DNA of 64,000 nucleotides from Campylobacter sp. CCUG 57310 (GTDB lineage Bacteria; Campylobacterota; Campylobacteria; Campylobacterales; Campylobacteraceae): positions 248,001 through 312,000 of the forward strand of contig NZ_CP053845.1 of the NCBI RefSeq assembly GCF_013201975.1. Reading direction: 5' to 3'. Below are positions 7,770-16,485 of this stretch, in pieces; the first letter of the stretch is position 1; every line of letters begins with the position of its first letter. Position numbers and translations under genes: made by a program. The notes under the pieces were generated by a model that was given only the letters and a program-made list of their open reading frames with translations, had not been told where the DNA came from and did not search any database.

Positions 7770-10604
7770 ATGTCGCAAGCTAATACACCTAGCACACTTG
7801 CGCCAAACAGAATCGGTCGCAGATCGTTTCTCAAGATGGCGTCGCTTGCTACGGCTATCGGCTCTGTTAGCGGACTTGCCGCGAGCGGAGTAACTAGAGA
7901 GGCAAGCAGCGAGGAGATGAAAAATCCATTTTCTAATTCTCGCATTGTAAAAAGCGTCTGTACGGCGTGTTCTGTAGGATGCGGAGTTATAGCAGAGGTT
8001 GAAAACGGCGTTTGGGTTCGTCAAGAAGTAGCTCAAGACCACCCTGTAAGTGCAGGCGGACACTGCTGTAAGGGCAGCGATATGATCGATATGGTTCGCT
8101 CTCATTGTCGCGTTAAATACCCTATGGTTAAAGAAAACGGAAAGTGGAAAAGAATAAGCTACGAAGAAGCGCTTGACAGAATAGGTGCTCAACTTAAAAA
8201 ATATAGAGAGGAAAATCCGGAGCAAGTGATGTTTCTGGGTTCTGCCAAAGTTAGCAACGAACAAAGCTACTATATAAGCAAATTCGCTGCTATGTTTGGA
8301 ACGAACAACCTGGATCATCAAGCTAGAATTTGACATAGTGCAACAGTCGCCGGTGTGGCGAATACTTGGGGTTACGGCGCTATGACAAACCACCTTGGAG
8401 ATATCCAAAACGCGAAATCTATATTTATAATAGGCTCAAATCCGGCAGTTAATCACCCTGTGGGATTTAGACACTTTTTAAAAGCTAAGGAAAACAACGG
8501 AGCTAAGCTAATAGTTGTAGATCCTAGATATACAAGAACTGCGGCAAAAGCCGATTATTTCGCTCAAATTCGTCCAGGAACGGACATACCGTTTATGTAT
8601 GGGATGATGAATTTAATCTTTGAAAACGGCTGGGAAGATAAGAAATTCATAGAAGATAGAACTTACGGTATAGATCTTATCCGTGAAGAGGCTAAAAAAT
8701 GGACTCCTGAAGTTGTTGAAGATGTAACGGGAGTAAAGGCTAGCATTCTTAAAGAGATAACGGAAGTTTTTGCTAAAAATAAACCCGGCTCGGTTGTGTG
8801 GGCTATGGGTTTAACTCAGCACACTATAGGAAGCTCAAACACTCGTATAGCTCCTATACTTCAGCTAATACTTGGCAATATGGGCGTAAGCGGCGGCGGA
8901 TGCAACATCCTTCGCGGACACGATAACGTTCAAGGCGCAAGTGATATGGCAAACGCTCCTGACAGCTTGCCTGGGTATTATTCTAAGAATGAAGGCTCTT
9001 GGAAATACTTTGCTAAGATGTGGAAAGTTGATTACGAGTGGTTGCAAGGAAATTTCGTAAAACCTGAGTGGATGTTTAAACCGGGCTTTACCCTTGCTCG
9101 CTGGTGGGCGGGACCGCTTGACGGAAAGAACGGAAACGATCCGATAGATAATGCAGGAACCAGCTTAAAAGCGCTGTTTGTAATAGGAAACGGTATCACA
9201 TCTACCGCTCAGCAAGTCAAGGTTCAAGAAGGACTTGATAATCTTGAGCTTTTAATACTAGCCGATCCTTTCGTAAATGAAGCTGGTATCATAACAAACA
9301 AAAAAGATAATATATTCTTACTTCCTTCTGCAACTCAGTTTGAGTCAAGCGGTTCGGTTGTAGCTACCAATAGAAGCGGTCAATGGAGATCTCAAGCGGT
9401 TGAGCCTTTGTTTGAGAGTAAGCAGGATCAGGAAATTTTATTTGAGCTTGCTAAGCGCATAGGATTTTATGATGAGCTAACCAGAACTATCCGTGATGAA
9501 AACGGTAATATCGAGTGGCCTGAAGCTGCTACTAGAGAAATTGCAAGCATAGTAAAAAGTATCGGACTTACCGGCTGGACTCCTGAGAGACTGAAAAAAC
9601 ATCAAGAAAACTGGGATAAATTTGATGAAAAAACTCTTATGGGCAAAAAGGGCACACCTGTAGAGGGCGAATATTACGGGTTGCCGTGGCCTTGCTGGAC
9701 TACAAGCCACTGCGGAAGTCCAAATTTGTACGATATAAATAGGTCTGTAGCCGAAGGCGGTATGGGTTTTAGAAATCGCTTCGGTTTAGAGCATAACGGC
9801 GTCAATCAACTTGCAGCCGACGGCTCTGCGCCTGTGGATTCGGCAGTAAAAGGCGGATATCCTCAGATTACCAAAGAGAATATAGAGTCTGTTTTGGGTA
9901 TTACTTTAACAGAAGAAGAAAAAGCCAAGATGGGAGCTACTTGGGCAACTGACGATAGCAATATAATAGCCGAAAAGTGTGTGCAAAAAGGCATCGCTCC
10001 TTACGGAAACGCAAGAGCAAGAGCTGTCGTGTGGACATTTGCGGATCAAATTCCTATGCACAGAGAGCCGATTCACTCTCCAAGAACGGATCTTGCTAAG
10101 AAGTACCCAAGCTTTAAAGATAAGCCAAACCACTACCGCGTATTTACAAAATACGAGAGTTTGCAACAAAGCAAGGATTTTGCTAAAGAATTCCCGATAA
10201 ATTTGATCACCGCAAGGCTTGTAAACCTAAACGGTGCGGGAATGGAAAATAGAGCCAGTATGTATTTGGCACGTTTAACCCCTGAGATGTTTTGTGATAT
10301 ACACCCTGATCTTGCGGCAAAATATCAGCTTAAAAACGGTGATATGATGTGGATACACTCTCCTGAAGGAACTAAGATCAAGGTTAAGGCTAGACTTGTA
10401 CATTCGGTTCTTCCTGATATGATATTCTTGCCGTTTCACTTTACGGGCGTTATGCAAGGTGTGGATATGACGGGAAATTTCCCTGAGGGAACCAAACCAT
10501 ACGCTTGGGGCGAAAGCGCAAATACGATAACAAACTATGGTTATGACATAGTTACTCAAATTCCAGAGACAAAAGGCGGTCTATGCCGCATAGAAAAGGC
10601 GTAA
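7770..10604 (+). CDS. fdhA: Formate dehydrogenase catalytic subunit FdhA (selenocysteine)
   Basis: Periplasmic Mo/W-bisMGD formate dehydrogenase, 944 residues when the TGA at 8331-8333 is read as selenocysteine (residue 188). A Tat signal (GRRSFLKMASL, residues 16-26) comes first, then a 4Fe-4S ligand set (Cys64, Cys67, Cys71, Cys99), then the active-site context HQARI-Sec-HSATVAG, the molybdopterin domain and the C-terminal dinucleotide-binding domain. A SECIS-like hairpin follows the TGA. Both sides of the TGA are in the same frame with unbroken homology, so this is not a pseudogene. The fdhBC genes follow with tight spacing; formate oxidation feeds electrons to menaquinone. Confidence 0.95.
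8331..8361 (+). promoter_or_regulatory. Selenocysteine codon and SECIS-like hairpin in fdhA
   Basis: The in-frame TGA (8331-8333) is followed 13 bases later by TCGCC (8347-8351), loop GGTGT (8352-8356) and GGCGA (8357-8361). Position, stem size and a G/U-rich apical loop match bacterial SECIS elements bound by SelB. Confidence 0.85.
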
Positions 10605-10605
10605 G

Positions 10606-11226
10606 ATGAGTGCGATAACAAGACTTAAATTTTATTGCGATGATGATAGATGTATCGATTGTAACGGTTGTTCGGTAGCGTGCGACGAAGCGCATGAGCT
10701 TCCTATGGGAGTTCGCCGCCGCCGTGTTATAACCTTAAACGAGGGCGTAGTGGGCAAAGAAGTTTCGACTTCTATTGCTTGTATGCACTGCGAAGACGCT
10801 CCGTGCTCTTTGGTTTGCCCTGTTGATTGTTTTTATATAAGAAACGACGGAATCGTTCTTCATGATAAAGAAATTTGCATAGGCTGCGGATACTGCTTGT
10901 ATGCTTGTCCTTTCGGTGCTCCTCAGTTTCCAAAAACCGGCGTATTTGGCGTTAAGGGCTCTATGGATAAGTGTACGATGTGTGCAGGAGGTCCTGAGCC
11001 TACAAATAGCGAACATGAGCGCGAAGAGTATGGACAAAACAGAATTTCTGAGGGTAAAGTTCCCGTTTGTGCGGCTATGTGTTCTACTAAAGCTTTGCTT
11101 GTGGGAGAATCTGATATAATTGAGCAAATTTATCAAGATAGAGTAAGCGCAAGAGGATACGGCGTGAAAAATATCAAAGAATCACCTTCTTGGAAGATCG
11201 CTTACTACACAAAGGATAGAGTATGA
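10606..11226 (+). CDS. fdhB: Formate dehydrogenase iron-sulfur subunit FdhB
   Basis: 206-residue ferredoxin-type electron-transfer subunit carrying four 4Fe-4S sites. Cysteine clusters seen are CIDCNGCSVAC, CMHCEDAPCSLVCPVDC, CIGCGYCLYACPFGAP, and a split CTMC...CAAMC set near the C-terminus. It moves electrons from FdhA to the cytochrome b subunit. It has no signal of its own and presumably rides with FdhA through the Tat system. It starts one base after the fdhA stop and overlaps fdhC by four bases (ATGA). Confidence 0.93.
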   Translation: MSAITRLKFYCDDDRCIDCNGCSVACDEAHELPMGVRRRRVITLNEGVVGKEVSTSIACMHCEDAPCSLVCPVDCFYIRNDGIVLHDKEICIGCGYCLYACPFGAPQFPKTGVFGVKGSMDKCTMCAGGPEPTNSEHEREEYGQNRISEGKVPVCAAMCSTKALLVGESDIIEQIYQDRVSARGYGVKNIKESPSWKIAYYTKDRV

Positions 11227-12128
11227 CAAGAATTTTTGTTTTTCTTTCTATGGCTTTTGGAGCTTTGATGGCTAGTTCTGCAACCAGCACCAATCAATAT
11301 GATAGCAACATATGGGCTGCCGGCAGAGTAGAAAACATCAAGCCTTACGAAGATGGATTTGGTCCGCTTTTTACTTTTATCCAAGGAAATGACTACTTCG
11401 CGTTTGGCGTTGTTGCTATACTTGCTGCCGTTGTGTTTGCCTTTGTTCTTCACTTTTTGATCATAGGTCCAAAGCATTTTAGCCATGACGGAAAGAAAAT
11501 TTACGCTTTTGGAGTGATTGAGCGCGTATCTCACGCTCTTGCGGCGGTATCTTGGATAGTGCTTGTCCCAACGGGCATAATCATGATGTGGGGCGATCTA
11601 TTTGGTGGCGGAACTTTTGTTAGAGTCTGTAAGAATTTGCACGGTATAGCGACTATTATCTTTGCGGTTTCCGTGCCTCCGATGATGATTTACTGGACAA
11701 AAAGAATGCTTCCTGTGATCTATGACATCAAATGGATGATGATAGTGGGTGGCTATCTTTCAAAGGTTAAGCGACCTGTGCCTGCGGGTAAATTTAACGC
11801 CGGTCAAAAGGCGTGGTATTGGATAGCGATTCCCGGCGGTCTTGTTATGATAGCAACGGGAGCAGCGATGTATTTCCTAGACTTCTCAACTCCAAACGTT
11901 GCAGGCTGGCTTGGAATGAGTCAGATAGAGGTTCTTAGACTTTCAGCTATCATCCACAACATACTTGGTATAGTTTGCGCTACTTTCTTCTTTGTGCATA
12001 TCTATATGGCTGCAATCGCTATTCACGGAGCGATTTGGTCTATGGTTACGGGCTATAAAGAGGAAGAAGAGGTGGCTATACTTCATAGCTATTGGTATAA
12101 AGAGCTTCAAAGTAAAGGTCAAATTTAA
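11223..12128 (+). CDS. fdhC: Formate dehydrogenase cytochrome b subunit FdhC
   Basis: 301-residue membrane protein with an N-terminal hydrophobic leader and four further membrane segments typical of the FdoI/FdnI-like di-heme cytochrome b. Candidate heme histidines lie in ERVSHALAAVSW, NLHGIATII, AIIHNILGIVC and FFVHIYMAAIAIHG. It passes electrons from FdhB to menaquinone. The start ATG overlaps the fdhB stop. A strong terminator hairpin follows, ending the torD-like/fdhABC operon. Confidence 0.92.
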   Translation: MTRIFVFLSMAFGALMASSATSTNQYDSNIWAAGRVENIKPYEDGFGPLFTFIQGNDYFAFGVVAILAAVVFAFVLHFLIIGPKHFSHDGKKIYAFGVIERVSHALAAVSWIVLVPTGIIMMWGDLFGGGTFVRVCKNLHGIATIIFAVSVPPMMIYWTKRMLPVIYDIKWMMIVGGYLSKVKRPVPAGKFNAGQKAWYWIAIPGGLVMIATGAAMYFLDFSTPNVAGWLGMSQIEVLRLSAIIHNILGIVCATFFFVHIYMAAIAIHGAIWSMVTGYKEEEEVAILHSYWYKELQSKGQI

Positions 12129-12140
12129 ATTTATAAATAG

Positions 12141-12170
12141 GGGAATTTGGATACAAATTCCCTTTAAATT
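12141..12170 (+). terminator. Terminator of the fdh operon
   Basis: GGGAATTTG (12141-12149) and CAAATTCCC (12154-12162) form a perfect 9-bp stem with loop GATA, followed by TTTAAATT. It starts 12 bases past the fdhC stop. Confidence 0.8.
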
Positions 12171-12340
12171 TAAAATTTAAGAAATGTGCTAAAAAATCAT
12201 ATACAAATAGCTTCAAGATACCCAATATTACGATATAAAATAAGTTTAAGTTTTATGCTTTATTTAAGTGAAAATCTAATACAATTCAAATGTAAATTTT
12301 AATAGAATAACTATGTTTTATTAAAATTTAAAGGAAGTCG

Positions 12341-13123
12341 ATGCAACCGATTTATACTACGCAAATCACCAAATTTAAAGGTGATGAGCAAATTTTAAAA
12401 GATGATATTTTGGTTCGTGAGATCAAGCTTGAAATTCAGATCAACGACAAACGCTTCGGTGCTATGATGGCGACACCTGTGGATCAAGAAGCACTTGCCG
12501 TAGGTTATCTTATAAGCGAGAATATAATAGCTAGTCCAAAAGATATAAGCGAAGTTAGGCTTGAGGATGACGGACTTATGGTCAAAATAGCCGCAAAGGT
12601 AAATGAAAAGAGTATGGAGCGCTTTGATGAAGAGGCTATCATCATAAGCGGATGCGGTAGAGGACAAACTGCCAACATCGATCCGGAGGCAATGGCGGCA
12701 AGAGTCGTAAAAGCCTATGTCAAATTTAAAAAAGATGAAATTTTAAAGCAGATGGGACAGTTTTACACGCAGTGCGAGCTTTATGAGATGACTGGTTGCG
12801 TGCATACGGCAAAGCTTTATGTGGATGAAAATACTTTCTTTATCGGAGAGGATATCGCTCAGCACAACACTATTGATAAAGCCGTAGGCAAGGCCTGTTT
12901 AGCAGGAGTTGATCTTGGCAAGACGTTTTTGATGGTTAGCGGAAGATTAAGCTCTGAAATGGTGGCAAAAGCCGTTATGCACGGAGTACCGGCACTTATT
13001 TCACGAACGGCTCCGACTAGCCTTGGAGTGCTGATAGCGCGTAAATTTAACCTTACTCTTTGCGGATTTGCAAGGGGTGAAAATATGAACGTTTATAGCG
13101 GTCTTGAGAGGATTATAGGATGA
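12341..13123 (+). CDS. fdhD: Formate dehydrogenase accessory sulfurtransferase FdhD
   Basis: 260 residues. FdhD carries sulfur from a cysteine desulfurase to the molybdenum cofactor of formate dehydrogenase, which is needed for activity. Motifs seen are EALAVGYLISENII (residues 46-59), IISGCGRGQT (about 106) and YEMTGCVHTAKL (about 147). E. coli has a CxxC pair where this protein shows a single Cys in SGCGRG, with a second Cys in TGCVHTA. The start follows AAAGGAAGTCG. It overlaps the next regulator gene by four bases. It is separated from fdhC by a terminator and a 212-base gap, so it has its own promoter. Confidence 0.92.
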   Translation: MQPIYTTQITKFKGDEQILKDDILVREIKLEIQINDKRFGAMMATPVDQEALAVGYLISENIIASPKDISEVRLEDDGLMVKIAAKVNEKSMERFDEEAIIISGCGRGQTANIDPEAMAARVVKAYVKFKKDEILKQMGQFYTQCELYEMTGCVHTAKLYVDENTFFIGEDIAQHNTIDKAVGKACLAGVDLGKTFLMVSGRLSSEMVAKAVMHGVPALISRTAPTSLGVLIARKFNLTLCGFARGENMNVYSGLERIIG

Positions 13124-13845
13124 ATAAAGAGGTCGAAAATTTGATAAATGATCTGCTGAATTCAAACGGCAGACTTGATTGCGGTTCGGCTTTTAAAATT
13201 TCAGCCAAGACAAACACACCCATAGAAGAAGTTGGCAAAATAGCTACTGATATCGGCGTTAAGATCGATAACTGCGAGCTTGGACAGTTTGGAAAGCTTG
13301 ATTGTGATAGTGGAAGCGTAGAGGTTTTGTCCAAGCTTGAGCCGTTTTTAGATGATAAAAGAAGAATATTTTGCGCCGATGGAAGAAATGCGGCGCAAGG
13401 GGTCGGCTTAAAGAAAATTCGCTCAACTTTAAAAGATTATAAAATAGATGTCAAGTACTGCAAGCTAGGCTGTTTTAAAGAAAAAAAAGGCAAGAAAATG
13501 GTAGTAAAAACTAAAACATGGATAGAAAACGCAGAGGGCGAATTAATCTTTGGCAAAGGTAAAACCGAAGTTCTTGAAGTAATAGCTCAAGTTGGCTCGA
13601 TCTCAAAAGCGGCTGAAATTTTAGGAATGAATTATAAAAAATGCTGGAATCACTTGCAAATTTTACAAAAAAATATGAAAGAAGATCTTGTAAACACAAA
13701 GCAAGGTGGCGGGGATAACGCGGGAACTACGCTAAATGAAAGAGCTTATGAACTTATTAACGCTTATAAGCAGCTTCAAGCCGATATCGAAGAGTATGCA
13801 AACAAGCGTTTTAAAGAGCTGTTTATAAAAAAAGAAGAGAAATAA
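13120..13845 (+). CDS. ModE-like winged-helix regulator with Cys-rich N-terminal extension
   Basis: 241 residues. Residues about 125-215 are a LysR/ModE-type winged helix (TWIENAEGELIFGKGKTEVL, then GSISKAAEILGMNYKKCWNHL). The N-terminal 120 residues look like two degenerate repeats, each ending in a Cys-x-Leu-Gly-x-Phe motif (NCELGQF near 50, YCKLGCF near 117). There is no TOBE/Mop ligand domain, unlike the second ModE-like gene at 23763. C. jejuni has a ModE-like protein at the equivalent place that controls molybdate/tungstate uptake. It is translationally coupled to fdhD. Sensing of metal, selenium or thiols by the Cys repeats is my guess. Confidence 0.75.
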   Translation: MNKEVENLINDLLNSNGRLDCGSAFKISAKTNTPIEEVGKIATDIGVKIDNCELGQFGKLDCDSGSVEVLSKLEPFLDDKRRIFCADGRNAAQGVGLKKIRSTLKDYKIDVKYCKLGCFKEKKGKKMVVKTKTWIENAEGELIFGKGKTEVLEVIAQVGSISKAAEILGMNYKKCWNHLQILQKNMKEDLVNTKQGGGDNAGTTLNERAYELINAYKQLQADIEEYANKRFKELFIKKEEK

Positions 13846-13872
13846 CAACCAAATTTATACAAGGGAGAAAAT

Positions 13873-14061
13873 ATGTATATCAAACTAAACGACAGAGTCT
13901 ATCTTAACAAAGATAAGATCACCAGAGTAAAAGTTGATAGCGTTCAAGACGGTATCAGAATTCGCTTCTATGAGGGTCAAAATCAAGTTGCAAAGAGCGG
14001 AAAATTCGAAAGCGAAGCAAAAGCTATAGAGTGGCTTGAGAAAAACTTTATCAACAAATAA
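13873..14061 (+). CDS. Small hypothetical protein in fdhD-yedF interval
   Basis: 62 residues, no family recognised. It is charged and soluble, with an alternating pattern (IKLNDRVYLNKDKITRVKVD) that suggests a small beta fold and a C-terminal helix (EAKAIEWLEKNFINK). A good ribosome site (AAGGGAGAAAAT) precedes the ATG, and codon use matches its neighbours. It lies 27 bases after the ModE-like gene on the same strand, so it is probably in the same operon. Confidence 0.65.
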   Translation: MYIKLNDRVYLNKDKITRVKVDSVQDGIRIRFYEGQNQVAKSGKFESEAKAIEWLEKNFINK

Positions 14062-14072
14062 CAACCACAAAA

Positions 14073-14095
14073 GGCGCTCAATAAACCCGGGCGCC
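14073..14095 (+). terminator. Possible weak terminator hairpin
   Basis: GGCGC (14073-14077) and GCGCC (14091-14095) can form a 5-bp G/C stem with a 13-base loop just after the small hypothetical gene. No T-run follows, so this is tentative. Confidence 0.35.
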
Positions 14096-14231
14096 GTCAC
14101 TTCTAAAATCATTTCTAATAAAATTCACAAATCTCTTTTAACTATTTAAAATTTAAAATGTTATAATCACTTCTAAGCTTCAAGGTTTATCGGCTAGAGC
14201 CCGGTTTGAAGAGACAATAAAAAGGAAAAAT

Positions 14232-14828
14232 ATGCAAATAGATTGTAGAAATTTAGAGTGTCCGCAGCCTGTTATAAACACGAAAAACGCCTTAAATGAG
14301 CTAAAAAACGGCGAAATTTTAGAAATTTTAGTAAATGCCGTAGCTCCAAAAGAAAATATCAGTCGCTTTTTAACTTCTCAAAATATCAAATTTACTATGA
14401 CCGAAGATAATGATGAAGTGATAATTAGAGCCGTTAAAAGCGGGGCTGAGATAAAGAGTGAAAATTTTGATGAATTTCTTTGCAAAACTCCTAGCAAGGT
14501 CGGTAAAGTTGTGTATATAAACGAAGAGCACGCAGGAAGCGGAGCCGTGGGCGTAGGGCTTATGAGTAAATTTATAGGCGCTCTTCTTCAGCTTGAAACC
14601 AAGCCTTATGCCGTGATTTGCGTAAATAATGCGGTTAAAATGACAACCGATCGAGGACACGTCAGCTTTGCGCCACTAAAAGAGCTTGAAAGGGCAGGTG
14701 TAAAAATTCTAAGTTGCGGAAGCTGTTTGGAGGCTTATAAACTAGTTGATAAATTAAGTATCGGCGAGATGACAAACGCGTATGAAGTCGTGAGTCTGCT
14801 TGATAAATACGATGTGATAAAGCTATGA
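14232..14828 (+). CDS. yedF: Selenium metabolism protein YedF
   Basis: 198 residues: an N-terminal TusA/SirA-like domain with the Cys-Pro-x-Pro motif (CRNLECPQPVINTKNAL, residues 4-20) and a C-terminal DsrE-like domain (about 85-198) with Cys residues in ISCGSCLEAY-like context (residues about 157-165). YedF is tied by co-occurrence to selenium use, probably as a selenium/sulfur carrier handing on to SelD. Its stop overlaps the selD ATG (ATGATG), so the two are coupled. Confidence 0.88.
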   Translation: MQIDCRNLECPQPVINTKNALNELKNGEILEILVNAVAPKENISRFLTSQNIKFTMTEDNDEVIIRAVKSGAEIKSENFDEFLCKTPSKVGKVVYINEEHAGSGAVGVGLMSKFIGALLQLETKPYAVICVNNAVKMTTDRGHVSFAPLKELERAGVKILSCGSCLEAYKLVDKLSIGEMTNAYEVVSLLDKYDVIKL

Positions 14829-15847
14829 TGTATAACGATAAAAGACTTACTAAATTCGTATCCGCTGCGGGTTGAGCTGCCAAACTGGACCCGTCGGGTC
14901 TAAACAAAAGTGTCGGCAAGCTTGATCTGGCCCATCCGAATTTGCTTACTCACACAGATACCAACGAGGATGCAAGCGTATTTAAGATAAACGACGAGCT
15001 TGCGCTTGTGCAGACACTTGACTTTATAACTCCTGTTGTCGATGATCCGTATCTTTATGGGCAGATTGCCGCGGCAAATTCGCTAAGCGATATATTTGCA
15101 ATGGGCGCAAAAGTAATAAACGCACTAAATATCGTCGGTTTTGATAGTTGCAACCTTGAGCCTGAAATTTTAAGCGAAATTTTGCAAGGCGGGTTAAGTA
15201 AAGTGCGTGAATGCGGCGGCGCTCTTGTGGGCGGGCATACGATAGAGACTAAAGAGATGTATTACGGACTTAGCGTAACAGGAAGCGTTAGACCGAATAA
15301 ATTTTGGGCGAATAATACAGCTTGCGAGGGTGATGTGTTGATCCTTACAAAGCCGCTTGGGATGGGGGCTTTAAGCACGGCTATAAAAGCTGATATGCTA
15401 AATTTAGACCAAATCAAAGAGGCTGTTAGCTATATGACTCAGCTAAATTTTTATGCGGTAGAGGCGATGAGCGAAATTTGCGTTAATGCGGCGACTGATG
15501 TAACGGGATTTGGATTTTTAGGGCATTTGAGCGAGATGCTAAGAGCTGATATAAATTTTCAAATTTTTGCTGATAAAGTCCCGATTTTATCCAGCGCCAA
15601 AGAAGTTGCAGCGATGGGACTATTGCCTGCAGGAAGTTATAAAAATCGCGAATTTGCTAGTAAATTTGTAAGCGGCAAGGAGGCTGATATGCTACTTTAC
15701 GATGCTCAAACTTCAGGCGGACTTTTGCTTGCGGTTGATGAAAAACATGCAAATTTAGCTCTTAAGCGACTAAAAGAAGCAGGATATGAGATGAGCCAAG
15801 CAGTTGGCGTAGTAAAAAGCGGCAGTTGCGGTATCAGATTGGTTTAG
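14825..15847 (+). CDS. selD: Selenide, water dikinase SelD (itself a selenoprotein)
   Basis: Makes selenophosphate from selenide and ATP, the selenium donor for tRNA-Sec. 340 residues when the TGA at 14873-14875 is read as selenocysteine (residue 17) in the glycine-rich N-terminal loop SAAG-Sec-AAKLDP, where the catalytic Cys/Sec belongs. Without read-through only a shortened protein lacking the active-site loop would start at 14942. Downstream motifs include DFITPVVDDPYLYGQIAA and TGFGFLGHL. The start overlaps the yedF stop. The next Lys in AAKLDP fits the catalytic Lys. A SECIS-like hairpin follows the TGA. Confidence 0.95.
14873..14901 (+). promoter_or_regulatory. Selenocysteine codon and SECIS-like hairpin in selD
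   Basis: TGA at 14873-14875, then GACCC (14888-14892), a short GTC loop and GGGTC (14896-14900), with one extra G-T pair at the base. It sits 12 bases after the TGA, the usual SECIS distance. Confidence 0.8.
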
Positions 15848-16307
15848 TGCCACTTTAGACTTTGTATATATCTTTATCGCTTTTGGTATCCTGAAATAAA
15901 TTTATCCTCTGTCGGTCTTGTGTCAAATTTAACTCGGATAAGTAGTAACTAATACATAATACTTTAAGTTTAATATGAAATATAATATAAAATTTATGAA
16001 ATAAATATAATAATTTAAAATATATATATCATACCCTACTATTATTTAAAAGCTATTGATATTTATAATCAAAATATAAACTTTAAAACCGTTAATGCTT
16101 ATAAATTCTCTCTTGATATCTGAAATTTATATTATAAAATACTCTTTTTAGTGCATATTTTATTATAAAATGACACAAGATTATGATATTAAAATATCAA
16201 ATTAAAGTATATCTTTTACAAAAGAAGCTCTTTAAGAAAGATATAAATAAATTTAAAATAAAATCAGCAAGTTAATTTTAAAAATATTAAGAAAGGAGAC
16301 AATAAAT
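15848..16307. other. 460-base A/T-rich leader before dba-dsbI
   Basis: No coding region seen. It is extremely A/T-rich with many TATAAT-like words and a small palindrome TGATATT-AA-AATATCA (16184-16199). It presumably holds the dba-dsbI promoter. In C. jejuni that operon is iron/Fur-regulated, but I see no clear Fur box here. Confidence 0.5.
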
Positions 16308-16475
16308 ATGGAATTGTTGGGATTTTTATTCTTTGCTCTTTCTATTTTTATTGCTTGGAAGAAGCCTGAAAAAGAGGGGCTTGCGTTTGGTGCGTTCGTG
16401 CTTGGCACGGCGGTTTGCTTTATTATGTTTTTTATCGCCAGTTGGCCGTCGTTACTACCTTATGCGGCTTATTAG
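16308..16475 (+). CDS. dba: Small membrane protein Dba
   Basis: 55 residues with two hydrophobic segments (residues 3-16 and 25-45) around a charged turn (WKKPEKEG). It starts at ATG 16308 after AAGAAAGGAGACAATAAAT. It lies 10 bases before dsbI, exactly like the Dba peptide of C. jejuni, which is co-transcribed with and needed for DsbI. Length, topology and position support the name; no catalytic motif is present. Confidence 0.8.
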   Translation: MELLGFLFFALSIFIAWKKPEKEGLAFGAFVLGTAVCFIMFFIASWPSLLPYAAY

Positions 16476-16485
16476 GAGGTGAAAA

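Noticed and set aside
7743-8408. A 221-codon frame on the minus strand opposite fdhA
   Set aside because: No family features, no ribosome site and it overlaps a well-supported gene, so it is a shadow frame.
7770-10604. fdhA as a broken gene split by a stop codon at 8331-8333
   Set aside because: The stop is TGA at the active-site position, both halves share one frame, a SECIS-like hairpin follows, and selD and selC are present in the window.
14942-15847. selD starting at the ATG at 14942
   Set aside because: This would remove the catalytic loop. The frame upstream is open through one TGA back to an ATG that overlaps the yedF stop.
16402-16418. A sigma-54-like box (TTGGCAC...TTTGC)
   Set aside because: The GG-GC spacing is one base too long and it lies inside the dba coding region, upstream of nothing but dsbI.
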